In this document: positions 56,376 through 64,000 of the stretch, piece after piece
Layout of the letters: each line of letters opens with the position of its first letter
Numbering within the stretch: position 1 is the stretch's first letter
Program-made: the position numbers and the translations under genes
Origin: Parvibaculum lavamentivorans DS-1
GTDB lineage: Bacteria > Pseudomonadota > Alphaproteobacteria > Parvibaculales > Parvibaculaceae
NCBI RefSeq assembly: GCF_000017565.1
Contig: NC_009719.1
Location: 2,773,001 to 2,837,000, forward strand
Reading direction: 5' to 3'
DNA length: 64,000 nucleotides
The notes under the pieces: model-generated
Seen by the model: the letters and a program-made list of their open reading frames with translations, nothing else
Database searches by the model: none
Told to the model about the DNA's origin: nothing

Positions 56376-57185
56376 TCAGTTCGCGTCTTCGCCCTTCAAA
56401 AAACGCGTCATGGCGGGGAGCGCCTCGCGATCCTGCAGCATGAAGAGGTGGCCGCCTTCGAAGAAGCGGAGTTCGGCACCCTTGATGCGCGAGGCCATTT
56501 TCTCCTGCGTTTCGGGGAGGGCGATGCCATCGTATTTTCCGGCGCAGATGAGGGTGGGGCAGCGGATTTCGCCGAGCCTGTCCCATGTGTCGTGGGCGGC
56601 GCGGGCTTCGAGCTGGCGGCGCTGACCCATTTCGTGGCCGGGTTCATCCGTATACGGATCGGCGGCGGCCATGGCGACGAGCGTTTCGTATGTCTCGGGA
56701 TAGGCTTTTGCCCATCCGGCGTCGTGGCGGGTGTCTGAAATCGGGATCATGTGGCGGGCGCGCTCTTCGCGGCTCATATGGAGGAGTGTGTGGAGCGGGT
56801 ATGACGCGCCGCCCGCGCCGCCGGGAGAGGTGCAGGCGAGGACGAGGCCTTCCACGACATGGGGATGATTGATCGCCAGCTCCTGCGCGACCATGCCGCC
56901 GAAGGAGACGCCGATGACGAGGGCAGAGCCCCAGCCGATGGCGGACATGAGGCCGACGGCGTCTTCGGCATATTCCGCCATGCTGTAGGGGGTGTCCGGC
57001 TTCGAGGTCCGGCCGAGGCCGCGCTGGTCATAGGCCAGCATGTCGAAGCTCTTCGGGAAGGGCCCATCCAGCACGTTCGGCCGATTACGGAGATCGCCGC
57101 CCGTGCCGGAAATGAACAGGAGGCGGGGGCCGGAGCCCATGCGCTCGTAAAAAATGTCGATGCCGCCCGATTTGGCGAATGGCAT
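56376..57185 (-). CDS. Alpha/beta hydrolase 3
   Basis: This 269-aa alpha/beta hydrolase has LLFISGTGGDLRN as oxyanion region, GVSFGGM with the nucleophile Ser and GGHLFMLQD with the catalytic His. It is less similar to the two hydrolases at 45.9 and 49.4 kb than these are to each other. The start at 57185 (MPFAKSGGIDIFYE) fits. Substrate unknown. Confidence 0.83.
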   Translation of the reverse strand: MPFAKSGGIDIFYERMGSGPRLLFISGTGGDLRNRPNVLDGPFPKSFDMLAYDQRGLGRTSKPDTPYSMAEYAEDAVGLMSAIGWGSALVIGVSFGGMVAQELAINHPHVVEGLVLACTSPGGAGGASYPLHTLLHMSREERARHMIPISDTRHDAGWAKAYPETYETLVAMAAADPYTDEPGHEMGQRRQLEARAAHDTWDRLGEIRCPTLICAGKYDGIALPETQEKMASRIKGAELRFFEGGHLFMLQDREALPAMTRFLKGEDAN

Positions 57186-57377
57186 GGTGCGCTCCCTGTT
57201 GCTTTTGAAAAGATTAACACAAGGGGCGTGAGGGTTCCGCCATTGAACTCGCATGGGGCGGTTCTATGTATTAAGCTCTTATAAGGTGGCCCATGCTCTT
57301 TTATGGGCTGTCCGCTGTTGCGGCCTTGTCTCACGTCCCTTGCGGGCGGGCGGGCCCGGTAGGGAAGGAGCGGGGTC

Positions 57378-58205
57378 ATGTCGAAGCCGGTCGAGAAGAA
57401 TCAGGGGCTGTCCGTGTGCGATCCCGTGTGGGAGCGCGTGCGCGCCGAGGCCGACGAAATGGCACTCGGCGAGCCGATCCTTGCCAGCTTCCTCTATTCC
57501 ACCATTCTCAATCATCGCAGTTTCAACGATGCGGTCGCGTATCACCTGGCGCAGAAGCTCGGCAATGCCGAAGTGCATTCGATGCAGCTTCGCGAGTTGT
57601 TCGACGAGGCGCTGACGGAGGCGCCCGATATCGGCGAGGCGACGCGGGCGGATATCGTCGCCTATTTCGACCGTGACCCGGCCTGCCACTCCTATATCCA
57701 GCCGCTGCTTTATTTCAAAGGCTTCCACGCGCTGCAGGGCTACCGCGTGGCGCACTGGCTGTGGAGCAATGGCCGCCGGGCGATGGCGCTTTATCTGCAG
57801 AGCCGCATTTCCGAACTTTTCGCCGTGGATATTCATCCCGCCGCGAAGCTCGGGCGCGGCATCTTCATCGACCATGCGACCGGCATCGTGATCGGCGAGA
57901 CGGCGGTGGTGGAAGACGATGTGTCGATGCTGCATGGCGTGACGCTTGGCGGGACGGGCAAGGAAACCGGCGACCGCCATCCGAAGGTGCGGCGCGGTGT
58001 ACTGATTTCCGTCGGCTCGAAGGTGCTCGGCAATATCGAGGTGGGCGAGTTCAGCCGCATCGGGGCAGGCAGCGTGGTGCTTCACGAGGTGCCGCCGCAT
58101 TGCACGGCTGTCGGCGTGCCGGCCAAGATCGTCGGCTGCGCGGGCTGCGACAAGCCGAGCCATTCCATGGATCAGATGATCCGGGAAGAGGGCGACGGCA
58201 TCTAA
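57378..58205 (+). CDS. cysE: Serine O-acetyltransferase CysE
   Basis: CysE (275 aa) acetylates L-serine in cysteine synthesis. The N-terminal helical domain (WERVRAEADEMALGEPILASFLYSTILNH) precedes a left-handed beta-helix with hexapeptide repeats and the motifs DIHPAAKLGRGIFIDHATGIVIGETA and LHGVTLGGTGK. Active-site His and Asp are inside these motifs. AAGGAG precedes the ATG. The 192-base gap upstream holds its promoter and a weak GCCCAT/ATGGGC hairpin. Confidence 0.96.
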   Translation: MSKPVEKNQGLSVCDPVWERVRAEADEMALGEPILASFLYSTILNHRSFNDAVAYHLAQKLGNAEVHSMQLRELFDEALTEAPDIGEATRADIVAYFDRDPACHSYIQPLLYFKGFHALQGYRVAHWLWSNGRRAMALYLQSRISELFAVDIHPAAKLGRGIFIDHATGIVIGETAVVEDDVSMLHGVTLGGTGKETGDRHPKVRRGVLISVGSKVLGNIEVGEFSRIGAGSVVLHEVPPHCTAVGVPAKIVGCAGCDKPSHSMDQMIREEGDGI

Positions 58206-58212
58206 GGTTGCC

Positions 58213-59484
58213 TCAAGGCAACCTGTCCTTCATTGCATAGAAGATCATGCCGGCGACGAGCGCCGGATAGCGCAGCCATGTGCCGCCGGGGAATTTCGGC
58301 GTCTTGAGGTTTGCCATCCAGTCGAAGCGTTCGGCCTGTCCGGCGATCGCTTCCGCGATCAGCTTGCCGCCCAGCGTGGCGATGTTGATGCCCTGGCCGG
58401 AATAGCCATGCGCGAATACCACATTGGGCGCGAGGCGGCCGAAATGCGGCATGCGCTTCAGCGTGATGGCGACGGCGCCCGACCATGCGTAGTCGATGCG
58501 CTTGCCTTCAAGTTGCGGGAAGACGCGCAGCATGGGTTTTTCCACGAAGGCGGCGAGGTCGGCGGGAAGCGAGGGCGAATAGCTCTCGCCGCCGCCGAAA
58601 AGGAGACGGCCATCCGCCGTTAGCCGGTAGTAGTCGATGACGAATTTCGTGTCCTGCACGCAGACATCGTCGCGGATGAGCCGGCGCGCCTCATTGCCGA
58701 GAGGTTCGGTGGTCGCGACGAAATTGTTGATCGGCATCATGTAGCCGGCGACACGCGGCTCCAGCTTGCCGAGATAGGCATTGCAGGCGAGGACGACGTG
58801 GCGCGCGCGGACCTTGCCGACGGCCGTTTTCACATCCGCGGGATCGGTATGCGTTATGTCGAGGACGCGCGATTCCTCATAGATACGCACGCCTTTTTCG
58901 CGGGCGGCGCGGGCGAGGCCGAGGGCGTAATTCAGCGGGTGAAGATGGGCGCCGTTGCTGTCGAGAAGGCCGCCATGATAGCGATCCGTCGCGAGCATCT
59001 CGTGCATTTCCGCGCGCGGCACATAGCGCACCGCGTCATAGCCGTAATGCGTATTGAGGTAGTCGACTTCTGACCGGAGCCATGTGGCGCAGCTTCTCTT
59101 CCAGCCCGCCTGAAGGAGACCGGGCTTCAGATCGCAGTCTATCTCGTGACGTGCGATCAGGTCCTTCACCAGCGCGTTGCTTTCGAGGCCGAGATCCCAG
59201 AGCCGGCGCGCCCATTCCTTGCCGAGGGCTTCTTCCAGCGAACGCTGATCCTTGCGCTGGCTCGCTCCGAGCTGACCACCATTGCGGCCCGATGCACCCC
59301 AGCCGACACGTTCCGCCTCCAGCACCACCACCGAATAGCCGCGCTCCGCGAGGTGAAGCGCGGCGGAGAGGCCGGTGTAGCCCGCGCCAACAATGCAGAC
59401 ATCCGCCGTCTCGTCGCCGCTCAGGGAGACGAGGGGAGGCGTGTCGTTCGCTGTTGCAGCGTAGTAGGAGGAGGGATAAGCCAT
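58213..59484 (-). CDS. FAD-dependent amine oxidase (PuuB-like)
   Basis: This is a 423-aa DAO-family flavoprotein. The FAD motif is VCIVGAGYTGLSAALHLAERGYSVVVLEAE, followed by GWGASGRNGGQLGASQ, and near the C-terminus HGYSGQGINIATLGGKLIAEAI. It resembles gamma-glutamylputrescine oxidases; amine oxidation is likely, though the substrate is not proven. The small gene immediately upstream shares the strand with a 6-base gap. Confidence 0.82.
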   Translation of the reverse strand: MAYPSSYYAATANDTPPLVSLSGDETADVCIVGAGYTGLSAALHLAERGYSVVVLEAERVGWGASGRNGGQLGASQRKDQRSLEEALGKEWARRLWDLGLESNALVKDLIARHEIDCDLKPGLLQAGWKRSCATWLRSEVDYLNTHYGYDAVRYVPRAEMHEMLATDRYHGGLLDSNGAHLHPLNYALGLARAAREKGVRIYEESRVLDITHTDPADVKTAVGKVRARHVVLACNAYLGKLEPRVAGYMMPINNFVATTEPLGNEARRLIRDDVCVQDTKFVIDYYRLTADGRLLFGGGESYSPSLPADLAAFVEKPMLRVFPQLEGKRIDYAWSGAVAITLKRMPHFGRLAPNVVFAHGYSGQGINIATLGGKLIAEAIAGQAERFDWMANLKTPKFPGGTWLRYPALVAGMIFYAMKDRLP

Positions 59485-59490
59485 GCGCTT

Positions 59491-59766
59491 TTATATCTCG
59501 ATTTTCTCGTCCTTGCGGTCATCGGCATAGATGTCGCAAAGGTCGAGGCAGGCCTCGAAGGGGGCGCTGTCGCGGACATATTCGAGCGCGTCGTCGTTTT
59601 CCCATTCGCTGCGGAAGACAACCTTGCCTGCGCTTTCCTCGACGCTGGACCGCAGGAAGCCGCGGGGCGGATTCCGATCGAACTCGCGCTCCTTGTAAGC
59701 GCGGAGCTGTGTGAGGATGTGGTCAGCTTGCGAGGTTTCAAAGGTAATCAGCAGGGCGACGGGCAT
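59491..59766 (-). CDS. Small ABM-like protein of unknown function
   Basis: This 91-aa protein begins MPVALLITFETSQADHILTQLRAYKEREFD and has a VVFRSEWENDDALEYVRDSAPFEA segment. The strand-helix layout resembles a ferredoxin-like antibiotic-biosynthesis-monooxygenase (ABM) domain, but the match is weak and function unknown. It lies six bases upstream of the amine oxidase, so co-expression is likely. Confidence 0.55.
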   Translation of the reverse strand: MPVALLITFETSQADHILTQLRAYKEREFDRNPPRGFLRSSVEESAGKVVFRSEWENDDALEYVRDSAPFEACLDLCDIYADDRKDEKIEI

Positions 59767-59917
59767 CGGTATTCCTCTTTGTTGCCCGTTCGAGCGGGCG
59801 GTTCCTTGGCGGTGCCGTTCTATAACATATGGGTGCGGCGCTTTCGCGCTTTGCGGGTGGGAAAGAGCGCGGCAGAATGGCGCTCAACAAACATAAATAA
59901 TGGGGAGACAGCCGAAA

Positions 59918-60724
59918 ATGGCTCGTATGCAGGGCAAGGTAGCGATCGTCACGGGCGCGGCAAAGGGGATCGGGGCGGCGACCGCCAAGGCGCTGGCACG
60001 CGAGGGGGCGAAGGTCGTGTGCAGCGATTTCGACGCGGAGAACGGCCAGGTTGTCGCCGACGAAATCGCGGGCGAGGGTGGGACGGCAACCTTCTTCCGG
60101 CATGACGTGACCGACGAGGCGCAATGGGAAGCCGTGGTGAAGCTGGCGGAGGAGAAATTCGGCGGGCTTCATGTGGTTGTGAACAATGCAGGCATCGCGC
60201 CGGAGGCCGGCCCCATCGAGGAGAAGACGCTGGCCGACTGGCGGCACACGATCGAGGTCGATCTCGACAGCGTGTTTCTTGGCTGCAAACACGGCATCCG
60301 CACGATCAAGAAATATACGTCGAAGGGCGGCGCGGGCGGTGCAATCGTCAACATTTCCTCGATCCTCGGACTTGTCGGGCAGTCCGGCGCCAGCGACTAC
60401 AATGCGGCGAAGGGGGGCGTCAGGCTTCTTACCAAATCGGCTGCGCTGGAATGCGCCGATGCGGGCTACAATATTCGCGTGAACTCCGTGCATCCCGGCT
60501 ACATAGATACGCCGATGGTGAAGAACGTCATCAATCGCGGCGTGATGGGCGGTGCGACCGTAGGCGCGAACGAGATGCGCGAAATGCTGATCATGCAGCA
60601 TCCGATCGGAAGGCTCGGTATTGCGGAGGAAATTGCAAACGCGATCCTGTTCCTGTCGAGCGACGAATCCACCTTCATGACCGGATCGGAAGTCGTGGTG
60701 GATGGGGGATATACGACCCGCTAG
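59918..60724 (+). CDS. SDR family oxidoreductase (third in this region)
   Basis: This is a 268-aa short-chain dehydrogenase with TGAAKGIGAAT, NNAGIAPEAG, S in NISSILGLVG, and YNAAKGG catalytic residues. VNSVHPGYIDTPMV and a final GSEVVVDGGYTTR are typical of the glucose-dehydrogenase/cyclopentanol-dehydrogenase-like branch. ATG 59918 has GGGGAGA upstream. The substrate is unknown. Confidence 0.87.
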   Translation: MARMQGKVAIVTGAAKGIGAATAKALAREGAKVVCSDFDAENGQVVADEIAGEGGTATFFRHDVTDEAQWEAVVKLAEEKFGGLHVVVNNAGIAPEAGPIEEKTLADWRHTIEVDLDSVFLGCKHGIRTIKKYTSKGGAGGAIVNISSILGLVGQSGASDYNAAKGGVRLLTKSAALECADAGYNIRVNSVHPGYIDTPMVKNVINRGVMGGATVGANEMREMLIMQHPIGRLGIAEEIANAILFLSSDESTFMTGSEVVVDGGYTTR

Positions 60725-60870
60725 CGCGGTGCCCATACCACCTTGCCGGATGGTTCGGCGATGATGTGAGCCTCTTGCGCGCCCTCGCCCCTTTGCGACA
60801 GGGCCACGAGGGCGCCGACGGTCAAGGCGACCGCGAAAATTGTCAGCCATTTTCGAGTGCGCTGCGACAT
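60721..60870 (-). CDS. 49-aa small membrane protein
   Basis: A 49-codon frame reads MSQRTRKWLTIFAVALTVGA, continues with a short hydrophobic stretch and ends in VVWAPR. A ribosome-binding site (GGGAGAAG) lies upstream of the ATG. The stop overlaps the SDR stop by three bases in a convergent arrangement. One N-terminal membrane segment (about residues 8-25) and a polar tail are seen. I do not recognise the family; short length makes coding status less sure. Confidence 0.6.
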   Translation of the reverse strand: MSQRTRKWLTIFAVALTVGALVALSQRGEGAQEAHIIAEPSGKVVWAPR

Positions 60871-61064
60871 TCCGCTTCTCCCGGGGCCCCCACGGCAAGT
60901 GAGAACCGTGGCACGGACCGGAAAACCCCGCTATTGGACGAACCGCCGCAGGCGCGGGTTTACATGACACGGGCCAAATGGTTACAACCTCAGGCGCGGC
61001 CGGAGGGGCCGCCTCCACGCCATTCAGGCCTGACTTTTCAATTACGCGGTGACGGGAGACCTTC

Positions 61065-61277
61065 TTGGACAAGACCGAAATCAAACGTATCGAGGCCTAT
61101 CTTCGCCGCAAATTCCAGCTGCCCGCGATTTCGGTGCGGCAGCGGCCGCAGAAAGACGACTCGGCCGAGGTGAATATCGGCGACGAATTCATCGGCGTCA
61201 TTTTCAAGGATGTGGATGAGGGTGAGACATCCTACGCCTTCAACATGGCGATCCTCGATATCGATCTGGAAGAGTAG
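61065..61277 (+). CDS. DUF3126 family protein
   Basis: This 70-aa acidic protein matches the alphaproteobacterial DUF3126 family: EIKRIEAYLRRKFQLPAISVRQRPQKDDSAEVNIGDEFIGVIFKDVDEGE and an acidic end. The function is unknown. The start is TTG 61065, with GGGAG 10 bases upstream, and no ATG gives a better protein. It converges with an orphan membrane-protein gene. Confidence 0.85.
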   Translation: MDKTEIKRIEAYLRRKFQLPAISVRQRPQKDDSAEVNIGDEFIGVIFKDVDEGETSYAFNMAILDIDLEE

Positions 61278-61279
61278 TT

Positions 61280-62062
61280 TCAGTCCAGGATCGTTCCCTG
61301 CAGGTCGTCCGTCGGCTCGACCGTCTCGAAGCTTGCGACGAGGGAAGTCAGGGCCTCGTCTATTTCGTACCAGTCACTCAGATGGTCGCGCTTGTAGCGG
61401 TAGACGAGTTCAAGCTCGCTGCCGAGCAGGAGAGAGCGTGAGCAATTGGGACTGTCGACGAGGGCACCGGTCCGGTCGCACACAATGAGCACCATCCGCG
61501 CCTCCTTGTCCTTGCCGACGAGAAGGTCCTGATTGGCATATCCGCTGTCGGAGCGGAAGGTGAAGAGCTGAAGACCCGCCGGGCCCGGCCGCGGCTCCGA
61601 GCTTTCCAGATATTTCGAATAGATGTCCTTCAGGCGCCGCGTGGCGTTCAACGGTGTCGAGGTTTCACTCAGCGAGAAGAACACGACGTCGGATTCGGCG
61701 GAGTGGTCGCCGAATTCTTCCTGCAGCCCGGTTTGGTAGGGGGTCATGTCCGGCAGCAGCGCCTGCATGTCCACCCGCATCTGGCGGCCGCCGCCTCGCT
61801 GACTGGGGTAGCGCGTATAATGTTCCGGGATAAGGAAACGCGTATCTCCGACGATTGCCTCGACGCGGCTGCTGCGGGTGCTGGCGCGAGGGTCGAGGCC
61901 GAGGAGTTCCGCAGGTGTCGGGCCGAAATAATAATAGAGGAAGACACCGGAAAAGGTCAGTACGCCGATAAAGACGAGGACAGGGATAATCCAGGCCGGG
62001 CGCTCGCGAACGAGTTCGTCGCCCGATCCTCTCCTGTTCCTATCGCCCCGCGCCACCTTCAT
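61280..62062 (-). CDS. Membrane-anchored protein of unknown function
   Basis: This 260-aa protein has a basic N-terminus, one strong hydrophobic segment (about residues 25-44: PVLVFIGVLTFSGVFLYYYF), and a soluble remainder that would be extracytoplasmic. A conserved-looking stretch is LIPEHYTRYP. No enzyme motifs found. It is convergent with DUF3126 and no operon partner is evident. Start ATG 62062; earlier in-frame codons are possible. Confidence 0.6.
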   Translation of the reverse strand: MKVARGDRNRRGSGDELVRERPAWIIPVLVFIGVLTFSGVFLYYYFGPTPAELLGLDPRASTRSSRVEAIVGDTRFLIPEHYTRYPSQRGGGRQMRVDMQALLPDMTPYQTGLQEEFGDHSAESDVVFFSLSETSTPLNATRRLKDIYSKYLESSEPRPGPAGLQLFTFRSDSGYANQDLLVGKDKEARMVLIVCDRTGALVDSPNCSRSLLLGSELELVYRYKRDHLSDWYEIDEALTSLVASFETVEPTDDLQGTILD

Positions 62063-62270
62063 TCTCCCTGACCATGGCCTGCGGCCTGTCTCCAATTGGT
62101 ACAGGTTGCGGCGCAATCCGGTACGGCCCGGCCCACAGGGCACATTCCCAGTGCCCGCCTTTCGGGCCGTCCTCTTCTTATAACCCGCTGAAATTAAAAG
62201 ATCATTTCAAATTCTCGCGCCTTGGACGCTCCCCCGAGGCGGCTGGTATGGCGCTTGCGGACAAGGGGGC

Positions 62271-62636
62271 ATGACAAAGTTCGTTTTCAAATCGCTGATG
62301 ATTGCCGGGGCCTTCCTGTTTTTCGGGGGACATCTGCCGCTGCCGGGAGATGCAGAGCTGGCGGTGCCGCAATTTGCCTGTGAGGCCGATCTCGGTTCCT
62401 GCCGGCTTGGCGAGACGGAAGTCGCGCTCGGCGACCGTTCGCCGCTCATGGCGGCGCTGGCCGCGCGGGCACACGGCAACCCTGCCGAAGATTTCAGGCG
62501 GTCGCTTGCCGATCCGCGCCTCGCCAGCCTGCTCGACGAACAGGTCATTCCGGATTTCGCGGTGGAGGCGGCACACACCCGCCTTGCGGCCGTTGCAACT
62601 CAACTTATTGCGGGGATCGAAACCGGCGCCCGCTGA
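62271..62636 (+). CDS. Small exported protein of unknown function
   Basis: This 121-aa protein has an N-terminal hydrophobic segment (about residues 6-20) that looks like a signal peptide or anchor. A CEADLGSC motif with two cysteines (about residues 37-44) could form a disulfide. The rest is helical and Ala-rich. Not recognised. The membrane-protein gene on the same strand follows 38 bases later. Confidence 0.55.
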   Translation: MTKFVFKSLMIAGAFLFFGGHLPLPGDAELAVPQFACEADLGSCRLGETEVALGDRSPLMAALAARAHGNPAEDFRRSLADPRLASLLDEQVIPDFAVEAAHTRLAAVATQLIAGIETGAR

Positions 62637-62674
62637 GGCGGCCGGATCGAACGATACAGGGCGGACAGGGGCAC

Positions 62675-62986
62675 ATGCATCAGTTTTCGGCACTATTCTT
62701 CTCGGTCGCGACGGGCTTCATCGCGGCGGGTCTGGTCAGCAGCTTTTACAGACTGGTGACGAACAAGCCGCCGAGCTTCCAGCTCGCATCTGAGACGATG
62801 CTTTGGCAGGTCGTTGGCATCGTCACGCTGATCTTCGCCGGGCCGACGGTCATCCTTCGCAATGCGCTGCGCGCGCAGGTGTTCGAGAACCGCCCGCCAT
62901 TCTGGATGGTGCTTTCCGGCTGCATCGCGATGATGTGGAGCTTTCTCTCCGGCGTCTTCCTGCTCGGCGTGATGCTTTCAGCCTAA
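62675..62986 (+). CDS. Small integral membrane protein of unknown function
   Basis: This 103-aa protein has three hydrophobic segments (about residues 6-24, 45-62 and 78-100) separated by polar loops (TNKPPSF and RAQVFENRPPF). It begins with ATG 62675. The layout suggests a three-span inner-membrane protein. No recognised family, and no catalytic motif is seen. It converges with the partial gene at 62983. Confidence 0.6.
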   Translation: MHQFSALFFSVATGFIAAGLVSSFYRLVTNKPPSFQLASETMLWQVVGIVTLIFAGPTVILRNALRAQVFENRPPFWMVLSGCIAMMWSFLSGVFLLGVMLSA

Positions 62987-64000
62987 GCTCTTTGCCGGCG
63001 GCCGCGCACCACGCGGCGGCCAAGCGCAGTCGCGAAGAGGGCGCCGATGCCCGCGACGATTGCCCAGACGAATTCAAGTGCGACCAGCAACAGATTCCAA
63101 GCGGTCTTGAAGGCCCGCAGGCTGGTCTTGCCGGTGATCTCGATGATACCGCGCGTCTTGGTGCCGAGTGTGCCGCTCATCTTCGTGACGCGGGCGAGAT
63201 CGTCGGCGCTATCCACATATCTCATGACACGCACGGTTTCGGCCGGGCCGACACTCTTTTCCAGCACCGCCACATCGTCGAGGATGGGGGTGATGCGGGC
63301 CATCGAAATGCCATCGGCATATTCGGTCACGGCGCGTCGCGTCGCCTGCGGATTGGTGAGATCCACTGCGCGGAGGGTGCCGCCGAGTTTCTCGAAATTG
63401 ACGGCTTCCTGGAGCGCCCGCGTCACGTCGCGCGTCAGGCCGGCGGTAATGGTGCCCGTCTTGCGGGCGATCTTGAGCAGGGAGACGCCGATGCGGGCGG
63501 GAAGGCCGCCGCCGCCGGTTGCGACTGTTGCCGTCGTCGCGGCGAGGCCGACGACCGACAGGCCGAGGATCATTTTTGAGTATTCCTCGCCCCGCGCGAG
63601 TTTCGCGCCTTCGGAGCCGATGTCGCGGACGTCGCCGATGACGGTGAGGTCCGATGCCACGGCGCCCATGAAGGCGGGCGTGTCGTTGCCCTCGCCAGTG
63701 ACGAAGCCTTGAGCGAAGCTCGTTGTATTGCGGGTGAGGCGGCGGGCATAGGCGTCTTCTGCTTCGAGGCGCATGGCCGTGTCGGCGTTGAGCGGCTCCT
63801 CGATATAGTTCGCGATTTCGGCATACATCACGGCATCGTCATAGGCGTTTTCGTCGAGCGCCTTGTCGATGCGGCGGCTCAGATCCGCGCCGCTGGTCTC
63901 CTGCCGCAGCTCCGCAATGATGAAGGGTTCGGCGGGAATTTCATCATCCGCCACATAGTCATCAAGCAGGCCTTGCTGAAAGGCGAACAAGAATACAAGC
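62983..64000 (-). CDS. Partial membrane-associated protein of unknown function
   Basis: This open frame of 339 visible codons runs through the right edge, so the start may lie outside the window; a TTG at 63990 is an alternative start. A hydrophobic LVFLFAF stretch at the edge may be part of a signal peptide. The rest contains a Gly/Ala-rich hydrophobic stretch (GLSVVGLAATTATVATGGGGLPARIG) and a C-terminal hydrophobic segment (AWNLLLVALEFVWAIVAGIGALF) followed by a basic tail. No enzyme family recognised. It may sit in the membrane at both ends. Confidence 0.55.
   Translation of the reverse strand, partial: LVFLFAFQQGLLDDYVADDEIPAEPFIIAELRQETSGADLSRRIDKALDENAYDDAVMYAEIANYIEEPLNADTAMRLEAEDAYARRLTRNTTSFAQGFVTGEGNDTPAFMGAVASDLTVIGDVRDIGSEGAKLARGEEYSKMILGLSVVGLAATTATVATGGGGLPARIGVSLLKIARKTGTITAGLTRDVTRALQEAVNFEKLGGTLRAVDLTNPQATRRAVTEYADGISMARITPILDDVAVLEKSVGPAETVRVMRYVDSADDLARVTKMSGTLGTKTRGIIEITGKTSLRAFKTAWNLLLVALEFVWAIVAGIGALFATALGRRVVRGRRQRA

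Overview
This window looks like a chromosomal segment of a high-G+C alphaproteobacterium. The evidence is the flgC-fliE-fliQ-fliR-flhB order followed by a CckA-type kinase, the recA-alaS-icd run, the grxD/bolA/purLQSC block, a DUF1476 ATPase-zeta gene, a DUF3126 gene and an alphaproteobacterial-style SOS box. A Parvibaculum-like or other Hyphomicrobiales-related genome is my inference; no search was run.

Layout. 1-6.4 kb: end of a flagellar export/basal-body operon, then cckA (cell-cycle hybrid kinase) and a membrane fatty acid desaturase. 6.5-12.5 kb: recA and alaS, then a gap with a palindromic repeat, a candidate structured RNA and tandem terminators, then icd on the minus strand. 12.6-15.7 kb: trmJ, a frameshifted GH29 fucosidase and rpsD. 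15.7-20.3 kb: a minus-strand operon purC-purS-purQ-purL-bolA-grxD that meets rpsD at a bidirectional terminator. 20.6-32.3 kb: the ATPase zeta subunit, a PAS protein, a TetR regulator divergent from a periplasmic quinoprotein, a phosphatase, a VapBC module, purB, an amidase, radC, map, a CinA-like protein and a small exported protein. 32.4-37.5 kb: tRNA-Leu(UAA), a TorF-type porin, then choline uptake and oxidation (BCCT carrier plus GMC dehydrogenase). 37.5-41.8 kb: a gene-poor, repeat-containing gap, a low-G+C orphan gene and a large MmeI-like restriction-modification enzyme. 42-60.7 kb: an accessory catabolic region with a Crp/Fnr regulator divergent from a class II aldolase, an HD-domain protein, two related GPH sugar-type transporters interleaved with related alpha/beta hydrolases, an M20 amidohydrolase, three SDR dehydrogenases, an enoyl-CoA hydratase, a type I sulfatase, cysE and an FAD amine oxidase. 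60.7-64 kb: small conserved or orphan membrane proteins.

How it fits together. The core blocks are ordinary. Regulation is unusually readable: perfect or near-perfect operators sit in front of the TetR/quinoprotein pair, the VapBC module and the Crp/aldolase pair. Two intergenic regions carry triple 11-bp PhoB-type repeats with no phosphate gene next to them. Five copies of one palindromic repeat family, mostly placed directly after stop codons, and two long inverted repeats of other families punctuate the window. No CRISPR array, insertion sequence, phage or replication origin was seen. I found no convincing wholly new multi-gene system; the best leads are the structured RNA at 10.8-11.0 kb, the two orphan Pho boxes, and the duplicated transporter/hydrolase cluster.
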